Below, in pieces: positions 1-9,242 of a stretch of 47,154 bases of DNA. The DNA is from an uncultured Clostridia bacterium (lineage in GTDB: Bacteria > Bacillota > Clostridia > Oscillospirales > Ruminococcaceae), in NCBI GenBank assembly GCA_944386455.1, contig CALXBC010000019.1:1-47154 (forward strand), given 5' to 3'. The first letter of the stretch is position 1. The number at the start of each line of letters is the position of its first letter. The translations under genes and the position numbers were made by a program. The notes beneath the pieces are model-generated. The model worked only from the letters and a program-made list of their open reading frames with translations. It had not been told where the DNA came from and searched no databases.

Positions 1-177
1 GTGGAGCGTTCGCACCGTAAAGATAATGAAGAATTCTATGCCTCACACAAGTTCTTTTCCTTTCATGATTTCCAAAAACAGCTCGCTGTTCGCCAACGCC
101 AATACAATAACTTCCCTATGAGGCCTCTTAATTGGCGTTCCCCGAAACAGGTCCTTTTTTCTTTCCCAAATCTGTAA
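1..177 (+). pseudogene. 3' end of an IS transposase (DDE integrase type), cut by the window edge
   Basis: Frame 1 is open from the first base to a TAA at 175-177 and reads as the C-terminus of an integrase-core transposase. It begins VERSHRKDNEEFYA, the motif that carries the last acidic residue of the DDE triad in IS3/IS481-type enzymes, and continues into an RQYNNFPMRPLNWRSP tail typical of these proteins. Only 58 residues are visible, so it cannot be told whether the element is intact upstream of the window. The exact IS family is not certain. No gene of the same element follows. Confidence 0.75.
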
Positions 178-496
178 CACATCATTGACAAACCGACATT
201 CCTGGTATCCTACAAACACCTAATCTCTCTCAAGTTCCAAACATTTTATTTGTCATTATTTACCATATAACAAATCGGCTGATTGTGCTGTCGGCATTGT
301 ATTTTCAAAAATTATTCAGATATAATGATATCGTGTTTGCCGAAGGATGTCAGACATATAAGTTACAAAACTGTCAGCTGTGCAATTGTCTGCCGTCACA
401 GTTTAAGAGAATTCCTGAACTTTAAGGTATTAGACCATTTTACCTCTTGTTTTATTACTTTTATGGCAAAACAACACTTTAAAGAAGGATGTAAAA
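178..496. other. AT-rich gap holding the IS right end and a candidate promoter
   Basis: No convincing gene lies here. The first part should contain the right terminal repeat of the insertion sequence, but the left end is outside the window and the boundary cannot be fixed. Short open frames read through the stretch but lack a ribosome binding site or recognisable protein. The second half contains a TATAAT hexamer at 321-326 and leads into the regulator gene at 497. Confidence 0.5.
297..326 (+). promoter_or_regulatory. Candidate sigma-A promoter of the XRE gene
   Basis: TTGTAT at 297-302 and a perfect TATAAT at 321-326 are separated by 18 bases. The match at -35 is partial. It lies about 170 bases before the start codon, leaving a long leader. 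Confidence 0.4.
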
Positions 497-934
497 ATGA
501 CCAGATCAAAGACCACAGAAGAATTAAAAAATGAATTAAAAAAATGCAACAACATCAAAGAGTATTTGACCGAAAATAAAGATTTTTTCCTCAAAACCTC
601 TTTTGTCGAATATCTGGAGCAGCTGATACAGGAAAAAGGATTGAAAAAAAGTGAAATTGTAAAGGACAGCGGACTTGACCAAACCTATGCTTATCAGATT
701 CTATCAGGCAAAAAAAATCCCAGCAGAGATAAACTGCTTTGTTTGATGCTGGCCTTGGGGTTAAATGATAAGGAAACGGAAAATTTGCTTTATCTGGCTG
801 GAAAGCCTGCGCTTTACCCCAAAAAGCCACGGGATGTCATCATACTTTACGCACTCAATCATAAATTATCGGTTATTAAAACCGATGAGCTTCTCTATGA
901 GGCCAATGAAAAAACATTACTGGAAAGTCAGTAA
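497..934 (+). CDS. XRE-family helix-turn-helix regulator
   Basis: A 145-residue cytoplasmic DNA-binding protein. Residues about 37-95 form an XRE/Cro-type helix-turn-helix (FVEYLEQLIQEKGLKKSEIV, then DQTYAYQILSGKKNPSRDKL), followed by a C-terminal part of about 45 residues that could be a small effector or dimerisation region. The N-terminus is a lysine-rich, probably helical stretch. The start is supported by AGAAGGA eight bases upstream. It stands alone between an insertion-sequence end and a bidirectional terminator, so the gene it regulates is not evident. The opposite-strand open frame is a shadow. Target and ligand are unknown. Confidence 0.85.
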   Translation: MTRSKTTEELKNELKKCNNIKEYLTENKDFFLKTSFVEYLEQLIQEKGLKKSEIVKDSGLDQTYAYQILSGKKNPSRDKLLCLMLALGLNDKETENLLYLAGKPALYPKKPRDVIILYALNHKLSVIKTDELLYEANEKTLLESQ

Positions 935-953
935 CAGCTCCGAATGATAAGCA

Positions 954-988
954 GTCAAAAAGGCAGCCTGAAAGGCTGCCTTTTTGAC
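954..988. terminator. Bidirectional Rho-independent terminator
   Basis: A perfect 15-bp stem (954-968 with 974-988, loop TGAAA) is flanked by A and T tracts on both sides. It sits between the converging XRE gene and ribU and can terminate both. Confidence 0.9.
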
Positions 989-994
989 AGAATA

Positions 995-1597
995 TTATAT
1001 CTTCGCTTTTTTCATAATCTGCTGCATGACTTTGAAAACAAAATAAGCAAGCAGGGAGTTGACCACGGATTTAATTACATTAAACAAAATAATAAACGGC
1101 ATCAGCTTCAACACTTCTGCTCGCGGTACTCCCATAAAGATTGGCGTCAGTGCGATATTCCACAAAAACATGGTGCCGATCCAAGTCAAAACCCCCGCTG
1201 CCAACGATACAATTTCACCGCTCAATGTTTTCCAGTGCTTATAAATATTTCCGACAACCAACACATAGCAGCCTGTAGCAAAAATGTGCATCAAAATTCC
1301 GATCCATCCGCTCGAAGCGCTGACCGTCAGTCCCTGCACAACTGCCACCACAACCGTGGTCAAAAGTCCCGCACCAGGTCCATACAGAAAAGTAATCAGA
1401 ATGATCGGGACATCTGCCATATCATATTCCAAAAAAGCTACCATTGGAAAAATCGGAATATGGAACAGATAAACGAGGATCACCGCAATCGCACTGAACA
1501 GTCCAATCATCGTCAGGCGCTGTGTATAGTGTTTTGCCACATTCTTCTGCCCTGGCCGCAGGGGTTCTTGTTTTTGGCTTTGCGTCTGGTTTTTCAT
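995..1597 (-). CDS. ribU: Riboflavin transporter, ECF S component (RibU)
   Basis: A 200-residue integral membrane protein with about six hydrophobic helices. It carries the RibU-type segment FPMVAFLEYDMADVPII after the first helix, and ends in a short lysine-rich tail. RibU is the substrate-binding S component of an energy-coupling factor transporter and imports riboflavin using a shared EcfAA'T module, which is not in this window. The start at 1597 is chosen over an ATG 19 codons upstream because AAAGGAAG lies seven bases before it. An FMN riboswitch with a terminator precedes the gene, which supports the substrate assignment and predicts repression by FMN. Confidence 0.93.
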   Translation of the reverse strand: MKNQTQSQKQEPLRPGQKNVAKHYTQRLTMIGLFSAIAVILVYLFHIPIFPMVAFLEYDMADVPIILITFLYGPGAGLLTTVVVAVVQGLTVSASSGWIGILMHIFATGCYVLVVGNIYKHWKTLSGEIVSLAAGVLTWIGTMFLWNIALTPIFMGVPRAEVLKLMPFIILFNVIKSVVNSLLAYFVFKVMQQIMKKAKI

Positions 1598-1652
1598 TTT
1601 GCATCTTCCTTTCAGTGTCTGTTTTCTCAAAACTGAAAGCAACATGGCATGC

Positions 1653-1685
1653 AAAACGCCCCCGATACGATAGTATCAGGGGCGC
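1653..1685 (-). terminator. Riboswitch expression-platform terminator
   Basis: On the minus strand a GC-rich stem (CGCCCCTGATAC paired with GTATCGGGGGCG) is followed by TTTT. It lies between the FMN aptamer and ribU and is the likely off-state structure when FMN is bound. Confidence 0.85.
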
Positions 1686-1702
1686 AGCATCAGCACACTA
1701 TG

Positions 1703-1822
1703 CCGTTTCTTTCATCCGGACTTTAACCGTCGGTACCGAAATTTCATCGGATCGGCTGCCATAACTGGCAGTTCGTGGACTATCACCACCGGTGGAGAAT
1801 TTCACTCCGCCCTGAAACAGAC
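1703..1822 (-). promoter_or_regulatory. FMN riboswitch (RFN element)
   Basis: Read on the minus strand, the conserved RFN blocks appear in order: AGGGCGGAGTGAAATTC, ACCGGTGGTGATAGTCC, CCGATCCGATGAAATTTCGG, and ACCGACGGTTAAAGTCCGGATG. These are the hallmarks of the FMN aptamer. It controls ribU through the terminator immediately downstream. Confidence 0.95.
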
Positions 1823-1858
1823 TCAATTCATAATATTATTTTTATTGATACAGAAAGA

Positions 1859-2287
1859 TCAGTCTTTGTCCTCACAGCCGCATTGGCCATCTTCACAATC
1901 GCACTCATCTTCCATTGCATCCAAATCAAATTCCAAATGCTCTCCGCAGTTCGGACATTCCATCTCGCCTTCCTGCAGCATATCGTAATCGACATAGATT
2001 GAATCTCCGCAGTTCGGGCAAACGATCTCGTATTCCTCATCATCACAGCAGCCGCATTCGTCCTCATCATAAAAATCCTGTTCCAGCTCGCCGAGATCTT
2101 CATCAATTGCATCCACGACTTCCTGCAGCTCGTCATAGGATTCTTCCACATCGACAATGGACAGCGCCATTTCGTCCAAAACATCAAGAATTGCTGTAAA
2201 CAGCTTTCCTTCTTTTGTGGCAGGATCAATGTCCAAGCCATTCATCAAACCTTTTAAATAAGCTACTCTTTCTGTGATATTGTTCAT
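1859..2287 (-). CDS. CD1247-type acidic protein with zinc-ribbon C-terminus
   Basis: A 142-residue, strongly acidic protein. The N-terminal half (MNNITERVAYLKGLMNGL, then helices rich in Asp and Glu) matches the CD1247 N-terminal domain family of Clostridia. The C-terminal half holds a CxxC pair twice (CPNCG at about residues 96 and 118), a zinc-ribbon pattern, plus further cysteines in CGCC and in the CDCEDGQCGC tail. Function is not established. The start at 2287 is supported by AAAGGAAG upstream; a longer frame to 2428 overlaps the end of efp and lacks a ribosome binding site. It lies downstream of efp and may be cotranscribed with it. Confidence 0.8.
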   Translation of the reverse strand: MNNITERVAYLKGLMNGLDIDPATKEGKLFTAILDVLDEMALSIVDVEESYDELQEVVDAIDEDLGELEQDFYDEDECGCCDDEEYEIVCPNCGDSIYVDYDMLQEGEMECPNCGEHLEFDLDAMEDECDCEDGQCGCEDKD

Positions 2288-2390
2288 CCTGTTTTCTTCC
2301 TTTCCCGGGCGTATATGCGGGCATTTTACCAGAAAAGCCCAATTCTCCGGCTGCCCCCGCCGGAAGCATATATCATTTGACAGCTGCGTC

Positions 2391-2948
2391 TTATGCACGC
2401 TCCATGTATTCACCGGTTCTGGTATCAACGCGGATCATGTCGCCGGGATTAATGAAAAGCGGTACTTTGATTTCTGCACCGGTTTCCAGTTTTGCCGGCT
2501 TGGTCGCATTGGTTGCGGTATCACCCTTAAAGCCAGGATCGGTTTCTGTCACCTCAAGTTCCACAAAGAAGGGAGGCTCTACACCAAACACATTTCCTTT
2601 ATAGGAAAGGACCTTAACCTCCATATTTTCTTTTACAAACTTAAAGTTGTCTCCCAGCTTGCTTTCATCGATCGGCTCCTGTTCATAGGTCTCCGTATCC
2701 ATAAAATAATACAGGGAACCGTCGTTGTAAAGATACTGCATATCCTTTCTCTCCACATAAGCGGTAGGAAATTTTTCAGTCGGGTTAAATGTTCTTTCAA
2801 TCACGGAACCGGTAATGACATTTTTCACCTTTGCGCGTACAAAAGCTGCGCCTTTTCCCGGTTTTACATGCTGAAACTCCACAACCTGAAGGACGTTGCC
2901 GTCCATATCAAAAGTCACGCCATTTCTGAAATCTCCAGCTGAAATCAT
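2391..2948 (-). CDS. efp: Translation elongation factor P
   Basis: A 185-residue protein with the three beta-barrel domains of EF-P, beginning [13 protein letters not shown] and containing the [15 protein letters not shown] loop, where the modifiable lysine would lie (about residue 32). EF-P binds the ribosome between the P and E sites and relieves stalling at polyproline. GGAGG lies seven bases before the ATG. A likely sigma-A promoter is found just upstream, in the gap after the M24 peptidase gene, which with EF-P is a common neighbour pair in Firmicutes. Confidence 0.97.
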   Translation of the reverse strand: MISAGDFRNGVTFDMDGNVLQVVEFQHVKPGKGAAFVRAKVKNVITGSVIERTFNPTEKFPTAYVERKDMQYLYNDGSLYYFMDTETYEQEPIDESKLGDNFKFVKENMEVKVLSYKGNVFGVEPPFFVELEVTETDPGFKGDTATNATKPAKLETGAEIKVPLFINPGDMIRVDTRTGEYMERA

Positions 2949-3003
2949 AAGTTACCTCCAAAAAATGTTAAACGGCAATAAGCCATCCTGTTCGTATAAT
3001 AAT

Positions 3004-3032
3004 AGTTTATCCTATAATTGAAAATTTTTCAA
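3004..3032 (-). promoter_or_regulatory. Candidate promoter of efp
   Basis: On the minus strand TTGAAA (3032-3027) and TAAACT (3009-3004) are 17 bases apart, placed about 55 bases before the efp start codon. Confidence 0.5.
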
Positions 3033-3039
3033 CCCCTAA

Positions 3040-4107
3040 TTACAAACTTATCCGTTCTTTTTTTGTTTTTGTCAGATTCCGGCAGCCTTTTTTCTGTACA
3101 ACCACCATATCTTCGATGCGAACACCAAATTTTCCTTCCAAATAGATCCCCGGCTCAATCGAAAAAAGCATCCCCGGCTTTGCCAACGTTTTGCTTTTAG
3201 GAGAGACATTCGGCGCCTCGTGGATTTCCAACCCGATCCCATGACCCGTCGAATGTCCGAAGCAGCCGGCGTAACCATTATTTTCAATCAGCTTACGGGC
3301 TGCCGCATCAATCTCTGCACAGGGAACGCCTGCCGCCGCCTTTTCAATTGCCGCAAGCTGGGCTTTCAAAACAGTATCATAAACGCGTTCCTGTTCCGAC
3401 GAAACACTGCCGATCGAAACCGTCCGGGTCATATCGCTGTGATAGCCGTCAATCACCGCACCGAAATCAATCACAATGAAATCCCCGTCCTGTACCGGCT
3501 TGTCAGTCGGTACCGCATGGGGTACCGCCGAATTTTGCCCGGATGCGACAATGGTATCAAAGGACAGTGCCTCTGCGCCGAGCTTCCGCATGGTATAGTC
3601 AAGGTACAATGCAATCTCACGCTCTGTGCGGCCTGCCTTTATATAATTGAGTGTTTCGTCAAATGCCCGCTCCGCAATCTCCTGTGCAGCGCAAACCGCC
3701 TGAATTTCTTCCTCGGATTTGACCAGACGGTCTTCCAGAAGCAATTCCTGAAAACGGCTGTCGTCCAGCAGCTTCGCTTCCGTAAGCTGTTTCTTTACCC
3801 CCTTGAATTCCTCCAGTGTCATTGACGCAGTTTCCACTCCGGCAGTCCAAAGACCGTTTGAAATAAACAATCTGTTAAGCTGCTCAGACAAATTCTCCGT
3901 CAGCAGCACTTCACAGTCAGAAATTTTCGCCTTTGCGTGCTCATAATACCGAAAATCAATGAAAAACCAGCTTTTTTCACGAGATACCAGCAGCACACCC
4001 GCAGAAGACGGAAAACCCGTATAATATCTTCTTGCTGTTTCAGATGTGATAATTCCGGCGTGTAAATCCTCAGGCAGACGCTGTGCCAGCCTTTCCAATC
4101 GTGTCAT
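3040..4107 (-). CDS. M24-family Xaa-Pro aminopeptidase
   Basis: A 355-residue metallopeptidase that removes N-terminal residues preceding proline. An N-terminal creatinase-like domain (about 1-130) precedes the pita-bread catalytic domain. Metal-ligand motifs are visible: DFGAVIDGYHSDMTRT (two Asp), GHSTGHGIGLEIHE (His), FSIEPGIYLEG (Glu) and VRIEDMVVV (Glu). The length is normal for this family. GGAGGGGAG lies upstream of the ATG. It follows aroQ by 25 bases and precedes efp, the typical Firmicutes order aroQ-pepP-efp. Confidence 0.93.
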   Translation of the reverse strand: MTRLERLAQRLPEDLHAGIITSETARRYYTGFPSSAGVLLVSREKSWFFIDFRYYEHAKAKISDCEVLLTENLSEQLNRLFISNGLWTAGVETASMTLEEFKGVKKQLTEAKLLDDSRFQELLLEDRLVKSEEEIQAVCAAQEIAERAFDETLNYIKAGRTEREIALYLDYTMRKLGAEALSFDTIVASGQNSAVPHAVPTDKPVQDGDFIVIDFGAVIDGYHSDMTRTVSIGSVSSEQERVYDTVLKAQLAAIEKAAAGVPCAEIDAAARKLIENNGYAGCFGHSTGHGIGLEIHEAPNVSPKSKTLAKPGMLFSIEPGIYLEGKFGVRIEDMVVVQKKGCRNLTKTKKERISL

Positions 4108-4132
4108 GGTCGGTTTCTCCCCTCCACAGTAC

Positions 4133-4576
4133 TCAAATAATATTTTTCAGTCCCTGCAATGCGAGCAAATAGCTGTATTTTCCAAATCCTGAGATCTGCC
4201 CAACACAGGCAGGTGCAATCACAGATTTGCTGCGGAATTCTTCCCTGCCGTGAATGTTGGAAAAATGCACCTCAACACAGGGAATTTTGATTGCCGCAAT
4301 CGCATCACGAATCGCATAGCTGTAGTGGGTGTAGGCACCGGCATTGATCACGATGCCGTCAAATTCATGCCGAGCCGCATGGATACGGTCGATCAGTTCT
4401 CCCTCACTGTTAGACTGAAAGGTCTCGCATTCCAGCCCCAGCTGAGTCGCAAAATCAAGGATCTGCAAGTTGATCGACTCAAAGCTCTCTTTTCCATAAA
4501 TGCTGGTCTCCCGTTCTCCCACCATATTGATGTTCGGCCCATGAAGCACCAAAATCCGCTTTTTCATGATTCCCAT
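4133..4576 (-). CDS. aroQ: 3-dehydroquinate dehydratase, type II
   Basis: A 147-residue cytoplasmic enzyme of the shikimate pathway, converting 3-dehydroquinate to 3-dehydroshikimate by anti elimination. Visible motifs: LHGPNINMVGERE at the N-terminus, NAGAYTHYSYAIRDA in the middle, and VHFSNIHGREEFRSKS near the C-terminus, which carry the catalytic Tyr/Asn/His set of the type II family. Two ATGs are close together; the upstream one is preferred because AGAAAGG is at a suitable distance. No other shikimate genes are in the window. Confidence 0.96.
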   Translation of the reverse strand: MGIMKKRILVLHGPNINMVGERETSIYGKESFESINLQILDFATQLGLECETFQSNSEGELIDRIHAARHEFDGIVINAGAYTHYSYAIRDAIAAIKIPCVEVHFSNIHGREEFRSKSVIAPACVGQISGFGKYSYLLALQGLKNII

Positions 4577-4614
4577 ATTACAACAACCTTTCTTCCGGCA
4601 GCAGCGCCGGATGA

Positions 4615-5472
4615 TTATTTCAGGTATTTCAAATACATTTTCTGCATCGTTGCCGCATCTTCGGCCTGGGTACCCGCACTTTCACAAATAAAGGTCGGCG
4701 ACAGCCCGCGCTTTGCAATCAGTTCTGCTAACGGTTCAAACTCGGGACCATATGTCTGATCGTCGAACAGCAAATGCCGCTTTTCGCCGCCGTTTTGGGT
4801 ATATTCTATTTTACTGAAATGAGAGTGAAAACACCGCAAGCGGTCTGTTCCCAGCTCATTTCCGATTGTGTCCAGTATCTTCGCATAGTCCGCCGCGGTT
4901 TTCAGGCTGCCCAGAGTCCGCGCATTCAGATGTCCAAAGTCGATACACGGCAAAAAACTGTCATCCGCCTTGCATAGCTCCATGACCTCATGAAGATCTC
5001 CCAGCTGGTTGAACTTTCCCATGGTTTCCGGGCAAAGAATGATATCATCCAGTCCTTCAGAACGCATCGCCATGGCTGCCCGTACCAGAGTGTCCTTTGC
5101 CAGCTCCAGCGCTTCCTCACGGCTGATCTTTCCCGCAGAACCGGAGTGGACCACGACACGCTTCGCACCAAGCAGTCTCGCTGCGCGGGCAGACTGCAGA
5201 ATATAATCAATGCTGTTATCCCGTTTTTCCTTTTCCGTGCTGGAAAGGGAGATATAGTACGGTGAATGGAGACTTACCGTGATCTGATATTTTTCTGCTT
5301 CCCTGCGGAACACCGCTGCCGCGCTTTCGCTGACACGCACCCCATGACCGCATTGATATTCATATGCAGTCAGCCCAAAGCTGCTGACAAAAGCCGGGGC
5401 TTCTGCTGTCTTTTTGTGTCCCGCTTCTGCAAAGCTGTCGCTATTTCCCGCAGGACCAAACAATGCACGCAT
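4615..5472 (-). CDS. Endonuclease IV-like TIM-barrel protein
   Basis: A 285-residue protein of the AP endonuclease 2 / xylose isomerase-like TIM-barrel superfamily, most like deoxyribonuclease IV. Metal-ligand-type motifs are present in order: LHSPYYISL, VVVHSGS, CPETMGK, CIDFGHLNA, CFHSHFSKIEYT and FICESAG. The canonical DRHxHIGxG loop of Nfo is not seen; in its place is GGEKRHLLFDDQTYGPEF, so one zinc site may differ. It is probably a divergent AP endonuclease, but another sugar-phosphate activity cannot be ruled out. AAGGAAAG supports the start. Confidence 0.75.
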   Translation of the reverse strand: MRALFGPAGNSDSFAEAGHKKTAEAPAFVSSFGLTAYEYQCGHGVRVSESAAAVFRREAEKYQITVSLHSPYYISLSSTEKEKRDNSIDYILQSARAARLLGAKRVVVHSGSAGKISREEALELAKDTLVRAAMAMRSEGLDDIILCPETMGKFNQLGDLHEVMELCKADDSFLPCIDFGHLNARTLGSLKTAADYAKILDTIGNELGTDRLRCFHSHFSKIEYTQNGGEKRHLLFDDQTYGPEFEPLAELIAKRGLSPTFICESAGTQAEDAATMQKMYLKYLK

Positions 5473-5491
5473 CTGTGATTCTTTCCTTCCC

Positions 5492-5971
5492 TTATTTTTT
5501 CATCAGTCTTTTTTCCAATCCCCTTTTAAAACGGAAAAACGGACCGTCTTCCAAATGAAGCGGTTCCGTCAGGATGGAACGCATCCCTTTCCATTTACCG
5601 CCCAAAATATCTGTAAAAAGCTGATCCCCCACAATTGCGACCTGTTGCGGCGCTAACCCGAATTTTTTACAGGCTCTCGTCATTCCTATCGTAAGAGGCT
5701 TGCAGCCGCGGGCAACATAATCCAGGCCAAGCAGATCGGCAAAAGGCTTTACCCGCCGCTCCGAATTGTTGGATACGATCATCATAGGAATATCTGCTTT
5801 TCGCATCTGATCCAGCCATGCAAGGACACCCTTGCCGGGAACAGGATTTCCGTGTGTTGTCAAGGTGTTGTCTACATCCAGGACAAGTGCCTTGATCTGA
5901 TTCTGCTGCAAAAATTCAGGCGTAATTTCGGTAACACTTGAAAAACAAAATTCAGGAACAAACAGTTTCAA
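5492..5971 (-). CDS. YqeG-family HAD-IIIA phosphatase
   Basis: A 159-residue HAD-superfamily phosphatase. LVLDVDNTLTTHGNP carries the nucleophile and acid/base aspartates (DxDNT), MMIVSNNSE is motif II, and AIVGDQLFTDILGG is motif IV. B. subtilis YqeG belongs to this family; the physiological substrate is not settled. The start is taken as TTG at 5971 (reading MKLFVPEF, as in relatives) with AGGA just upstream; a longer frame runs back into the rpsU terminator. There is no room for a separate promoter between that terminator and this gene, so it may be expressed by readthrough. Confidence 0.85.
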   Translation of the reverse strand: MKLFVPEFCFSSVTEITPEFLQQNQIKALVLDVDNTLTTHGNPVPGKGVLAWLDQMRKADIPMMIVSNNSERRVKPFADLLGLDYVARGCKPLTIGMTRACKKFGLAPQQVAIVGDQLFTDILGGKWKGMRSILTEPLHLEDGPFFRFKRGLEKRLMKK

Positions 5972-6012
5972 CTTTTCCTGCCCCCTTTTTTCAGAATTTA
6001 CAAGCCGCAAAC

Positions 6013-6043
6013 AAAAAAGGTGTAACAAATGTTACACCTTTTT
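6013..6043 (-). terminator. Rho-independent terminator of rpsU
   Basis: Minus-strand stem AAAAGGTGTAAC / GTTACACCTTTT with a four-base loop and a T run, 30 bases after the rpsU stop. The sequence is symmetrical enough to act both ways. Confidence 0.85.
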
Positions 6044-6072
6044 ACGCCGCGTTAAACGGTAATTGATAAGTT

Positions 6073-6249
6073 TTATTTAAACTTACGTTTGCGAGCCGCC
6101 TCAGACTTCTTTTTGCGCTTTACGGAAGGCTTTTCGTAATGCTCTCTTTTGCGAACTTCGGCAAGAACGCCATCTTTAGAGCAGGATCTCTTAAATCTTC
6201 TGAGAGCGCTGTCCAAAGACTCATTCGGTTTCAGATCAATTTTAGCCAC
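6073..6249 (-). CDS. rpsU: 30S ribosomal protein S21
   Basis: A 58-residue basic protein reading [19 protein letters not shown] and ending in the [15 protein letters not shown] tail, the normal S21 length and composition. It joins the small subunit and assists initiation. The start is a GTG at 6249 with GGGAGGGA upstream; longer frames extend into the promoter. It has a strong promoter of its own and a terminator. Confidence 0.97.
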   Translation of the reverse strand: MAKIDLKPNESLDSALRRFKRSCSKDGVLAEVRKREHYEKPSVKRKKKSEAARKRKFK

Positions 6250-6307
6250 TTTATTCCCTCCCTTTGCCGCAGCGGCAGAGGTATACCACTGATTGTGTAA
6301 CATGTAT

Positions 6308-6336
6308 ATTATACAGATAATATAACCGATTGTCAA
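6308..6336 (-). promoter_or_regulatory. Strong sigma-A promoter of rpsU
   Basis: Minus strand: consensus TTGACA (6336-6331), 17-base spacer, consensus TATAAT (6313-6308), about 58 bases before the GTG start. Confidence 0.9.
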
Positions 6337-6429
6337 GCAAATATCGATAATTAGGAGTAACTCACAAATTTTTTATTTGCCATTCGTCATAACAAACATT
6401 TTTCAATGAAATATTTCCCGGTATTTTCA

Positions 6430-8835
6430 TTATTTCACCACAATATTGATGATTTTTCCGGGAACATAGATTTCTTTGACAATTATTTTCCCGTTCAGAA
6501 CGCCGGCAATCTTCGCGTCTGCCTTCGCCACAGCGATTGCAGCTTCCTTGGAAACACCTGTCGCAAGATTAATTTTCCCGCGCAGTTTTCCATTCACTTG
6601 AACCGCGACCTCCACTGTATCTTCCACACATTTTGCAGGATCATAACGAACCCATGCCGCTTTGGCAAGCAGCCCGCTGTTGCCCAGCTGATGATAAATT
6701 TCCTCAGTGATATGCGGAGCAAACGGATTGAGCAGCGTAATAAAATCTGTATACTCCCGCCGGTTGATCGTTCCCGTGTCGGTAATATCGTTCAGAAGTG
6801 CCATCATAGCAGCAATTGCCGTATTGAACTTCATTGACTCAATGTCTTCCGACACCTTCTTGATCGTTCTATGGAATACGGTTTCTAATTCAGGACGGTA
6901 TGCGTCTCCCTCTGTCAGACAGTCCTGAAGTCCCCAGACTTTTTCCAGGAATCGTTTGCATCCCTTGATGCTGGAGGTACTCCACGGCGCAGACTTTTCA
7001 AAGTCACCAATGAACATTTCATACAACCGCATCGTATCGGCCCCGTATTCCCGGATAATATCATCCGGATTGACCACATTGCCGCGGGACTTGCTCATTT
7101 TTTCGCCGTTTTCACCCAGGATCATACCATGGCTGGTCCGCTTGGCATAGGGCTCCTTACAGCTCACTACACCAATATCATACAAAAACTTATGCCAGAA
7201 ACGGGAATACAGCAGATGCAGCGTGGTATGCTCCATTCCGCCATTATACCAATCAACCGGAAGCCAGTAGTCAAGCGCCTCTTTTGATGCCAGCTCGTTC
7301 TGATTATGCGGATCGCAGTATCGCATAAAATACCAAGAGGATCCGGCCCACTGCGGCATGGTATCGGTTTCCCGCTTTGCGGGACCTCCGCAGTGCGGGC
7401 AGGTCGTATTGACAAAGCTGTCGATTGCAGCAAGCGGAGACTCTCCGTCCTCAGTCGGTTCATAGGAATCCACCTCGGGCAGCCGGAGCGGAAGCTCGCT
7501 TTCCGGCAATGGAACATAACCGCATTTTTCACAATATACAATCGGGATCGGTTCACCCCAGTAACGCTGACGGGAAAACACCCAGTCACGCAGTTTAAAA
7601 TTGACCTTGGGGTGTCCTTTCCCCTCTTTTTCCAGCCAGCTGACAATCGCTTTTTTGGCTTCTTCCACTGTCATGCCGTCCAGCATTCCGGAGTTGACCA
7701 TCACGCCGGTTTCACAGTCGGTAAATGCCTCTTTGGTAATGTCGCCGCCCTGAACGACTTCCACGATCGGCAGGCCGAATTTTTTGGCAAACTCATAGTC
7801 ACGGGTATCATGTCCCGGAACCGCCATAATCGCACCGGTGCCATAAGAAACGAGAACGTAATCCGAAATAAAAATCGGAATCTCTTTTCCATTAACGGGA
7901 TTGATGCCGCATACGCCCTTAAGCTCGACACCGGTTTTCTCTTTCGCCAGCTCTGTCCGTTCAAAGTCGGATTTTTTCGCAGCTTCGGCCTGATAGGCTT
8001 TGATTTCTTCCGGATTTTCAAGCTTATCCGCCCATTTTTCAATATAAGGATGCTCTGGAGAAATAACCATATAGGTAGCGCCAAACAGGGTATCCGGGCG
8101 GGTCGTGTAAATCGTCAGCTTATCGCCGGCTGTGGTGTCAAAATCCACCTCGGCGCCGGTCGAACGTCCAATCCAGTTTTTCTGTGAGGTTTTGACGCGT
8201 TCGATATAATTCACATCGTTCAGATCGTCGATCAGCCGCTGTGCATATTCTGTAATTTTGAGCATCCACTGGCTCTTCACCTTATGGACAACCTCACCGC
8301 CGCAGCGTTCACAGACGCCGTTGACTACCTCTTCGTTTGCAAGTACAACCTTACAGGATGTACACCAGTTGACGGACATCTCCTTTTTATAAGCAAGTCC
8401 TTTTTTAAACAGCTGTAAAAAGATCCATTGTGTCCATTTATAATATTCAGGGTCTGTTGTGTTGATCTCCCTGTCCCAATCAAAGGACAAGCCGAGCGAT
8501 TTCAGCTGTTGCTTAAATCGAGCGACATTCTGCCTCGTTACGATTTCAGGGTGAATCTTATTTTTAATGGCATAATTTTCAGTCGGCAGGCCAAACGCAT
8601 CCCATCCCATCGGATACAGGACGTTATAGCCCTCCAGCCGGCGTTTGCGCGCCACAATATCCAACGCCGTGTATGAACGCGGATGGCCGACATGCAGTCC
8701 CTGCCCCGACGGATAAGGAAATTCAACCAGTGCGTAATACTTGGGCTTCGTAAAATCATTTTCAGCAGCAAAAGCCTTTTGTTCGTCCCAAATCTGCTGC
8801 CATTTCTTTTCTATTTCAGAAAAGTCGTACTTCAT
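6430..8835 (-). CDS. leuS: Leucyl-tRNA synthetase
   Basis: An 801-residue class Ia aminoacyl-tRNA synthetase charging tRNA-Leu. The HIGH motif appears as [12 protein letters not shown] (about residues 40-51), a CP1 editing domain fills about 220-420, zinc-type CxxC pairs are present, KMSKS lies in [12 protein letters not shown] (about 575), and the anticodon-binding and C-terminal domains follow. Length is normal. The start at 8835 has GAAAGGG nine bases upstream. It is 29 bases after rsfS with no T-box leader between, so it depends on the upstream operon. Confidence 0.98.
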   Translation of the reverse strand: MKYDFSEIEKKWQQIWDEQKAFAAENDFTKPKYYALVEFPYPSGQGLHVGHPRSYTALDIVARKRRLEGYNVLYPMGWDAFGLPTENYAIKNKIHPEIVTRQNVARFKQQLKSLGLSFDWDREINTTDPEYYKWTQWIFLQLFKKGLAYKKEMSVNWCTSCKVVLANEEVVNGVCERCGGEVVHKVKSQWMLKITEYAQRLIDDLNDVNYIERVKTSQKNWIGRSTGAEVDFDTTAGDKLTIYTTRPDTLFGATYMVISPEHPYIEKWADKLENPEEIKAYQAEAAKKSDFERTELAKEKTGVELKGVCGINPVNGKEIPIFISDYVLVSYGTGAIMAVPGHDTRDYEFAKKFGLPIVEVVQGGDITKEAFTDCETGVMVNSGMLDGMTVEEAKKAIVSWLEKEGKGHPKVNFKLRDWVFSRQRYWGEPIPIVYCEKCGYVPLPESELPLRLPEVDSYEPTEDGESPLAAIDSFVNTTCPHCGGPAKRETDTMPQWAGSSWYFMRYCDPHNQNELASKEALDYWLPVDWYNGGMEHTTLHLLYSRFWHKFLYDIGVVSCKEPYAKRTSHGMILGENGEKMSKSRGNVVNPDDIIREYGADTMRLYEMFIGDFEKSAPWSTSSIKGCKRFLEKVWGLQDCLTEGDAYRPELETVFHRTIKKVSEDIESMKFNTAIAAMMALLNDITDTGTINRREYTDFITLLNPFAPHITEEIYHQLGNSGLLAKAAWVRYDPAKCVEDTVEVAVQVNGKLRGKINLATGVSKEAAIAVAKADAKIAGVLNGKIIVKEIYVPGKIINIVVK

Positions 8836-8864
8836 GAAACACAACCCTTTCAAAAATTCTGTCT

Positions 8865-9218
8865 TTATTTCAGCAATGCGTCCATATCGACCATTTCACC
8901 ATCAGACCACAGCCGCTCGAGAGAATAAAATTCTCTGGTTTGGGTCTGAAAAATATGAATCACAACATCAAGATAGTCCAGCACGATCCAGTTTGCAGTC
9001 TGATACCCCTCAACCTTATAAGGCCTCAGTCCCATTTCACCGAGCTTGAACTCCACCTCGTCTGCCATAGCGCGCACCTGTGTATTGCTGTTCCCGCTTG
9101 CTATTATAAAATACTCTGCCAGTATTGTCAAATCTTTGATCTTGATTGCTGTTAGCTGTTCTGCTTTTTTGCCATCCAAAATTTTGACCGCATTTTTCAG
9201 GATTTCGTTTGATGTCAT
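8865..9218 (-). CDS. rsfS: Ribosomal silencing factor RsfS (Iojap/YbeB)
   Basis: A 117-residue protein that binds uL14 and blocks subunit joining when nutrients are limiting. The family signature is visible: [23 protein letters not shown] near residues 24-45 and [24 protein letters not shown] towards the C-terminus, ending in [10 protein letters not shown]. It occupies its usual place after yqeK and LCP genes and before leuS. AGGAAG lies upstream of the ATG at a slightly long spacing. Confidence 0.95.
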   Translation of the reverse strand: MTSNEILKNAVKILDGKKAEQLTAIKIKDLTILAEYFIIASGNSNTQVRAMADEVEFKLGEMGLRPYKVEGYQTANWIVLDYLDVVIHIFQTQTREFYSLERLWSDGEMVDMDALLK

Positions 9219-9242
9219 TCTTTGTTTTACTTCCTTTCTAGC

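Noticed and set aside
283-534. 83-codon frame overlapping the start of the XRE gene
   Set aside because: No ribosome binding site or recognisable domain; it overlaps the regulator start in another frame.
8836-8864. T-box leader expected before leuS
   Set aside because: Only 29 bases separate rsfS and leuS; no room for a T-box.
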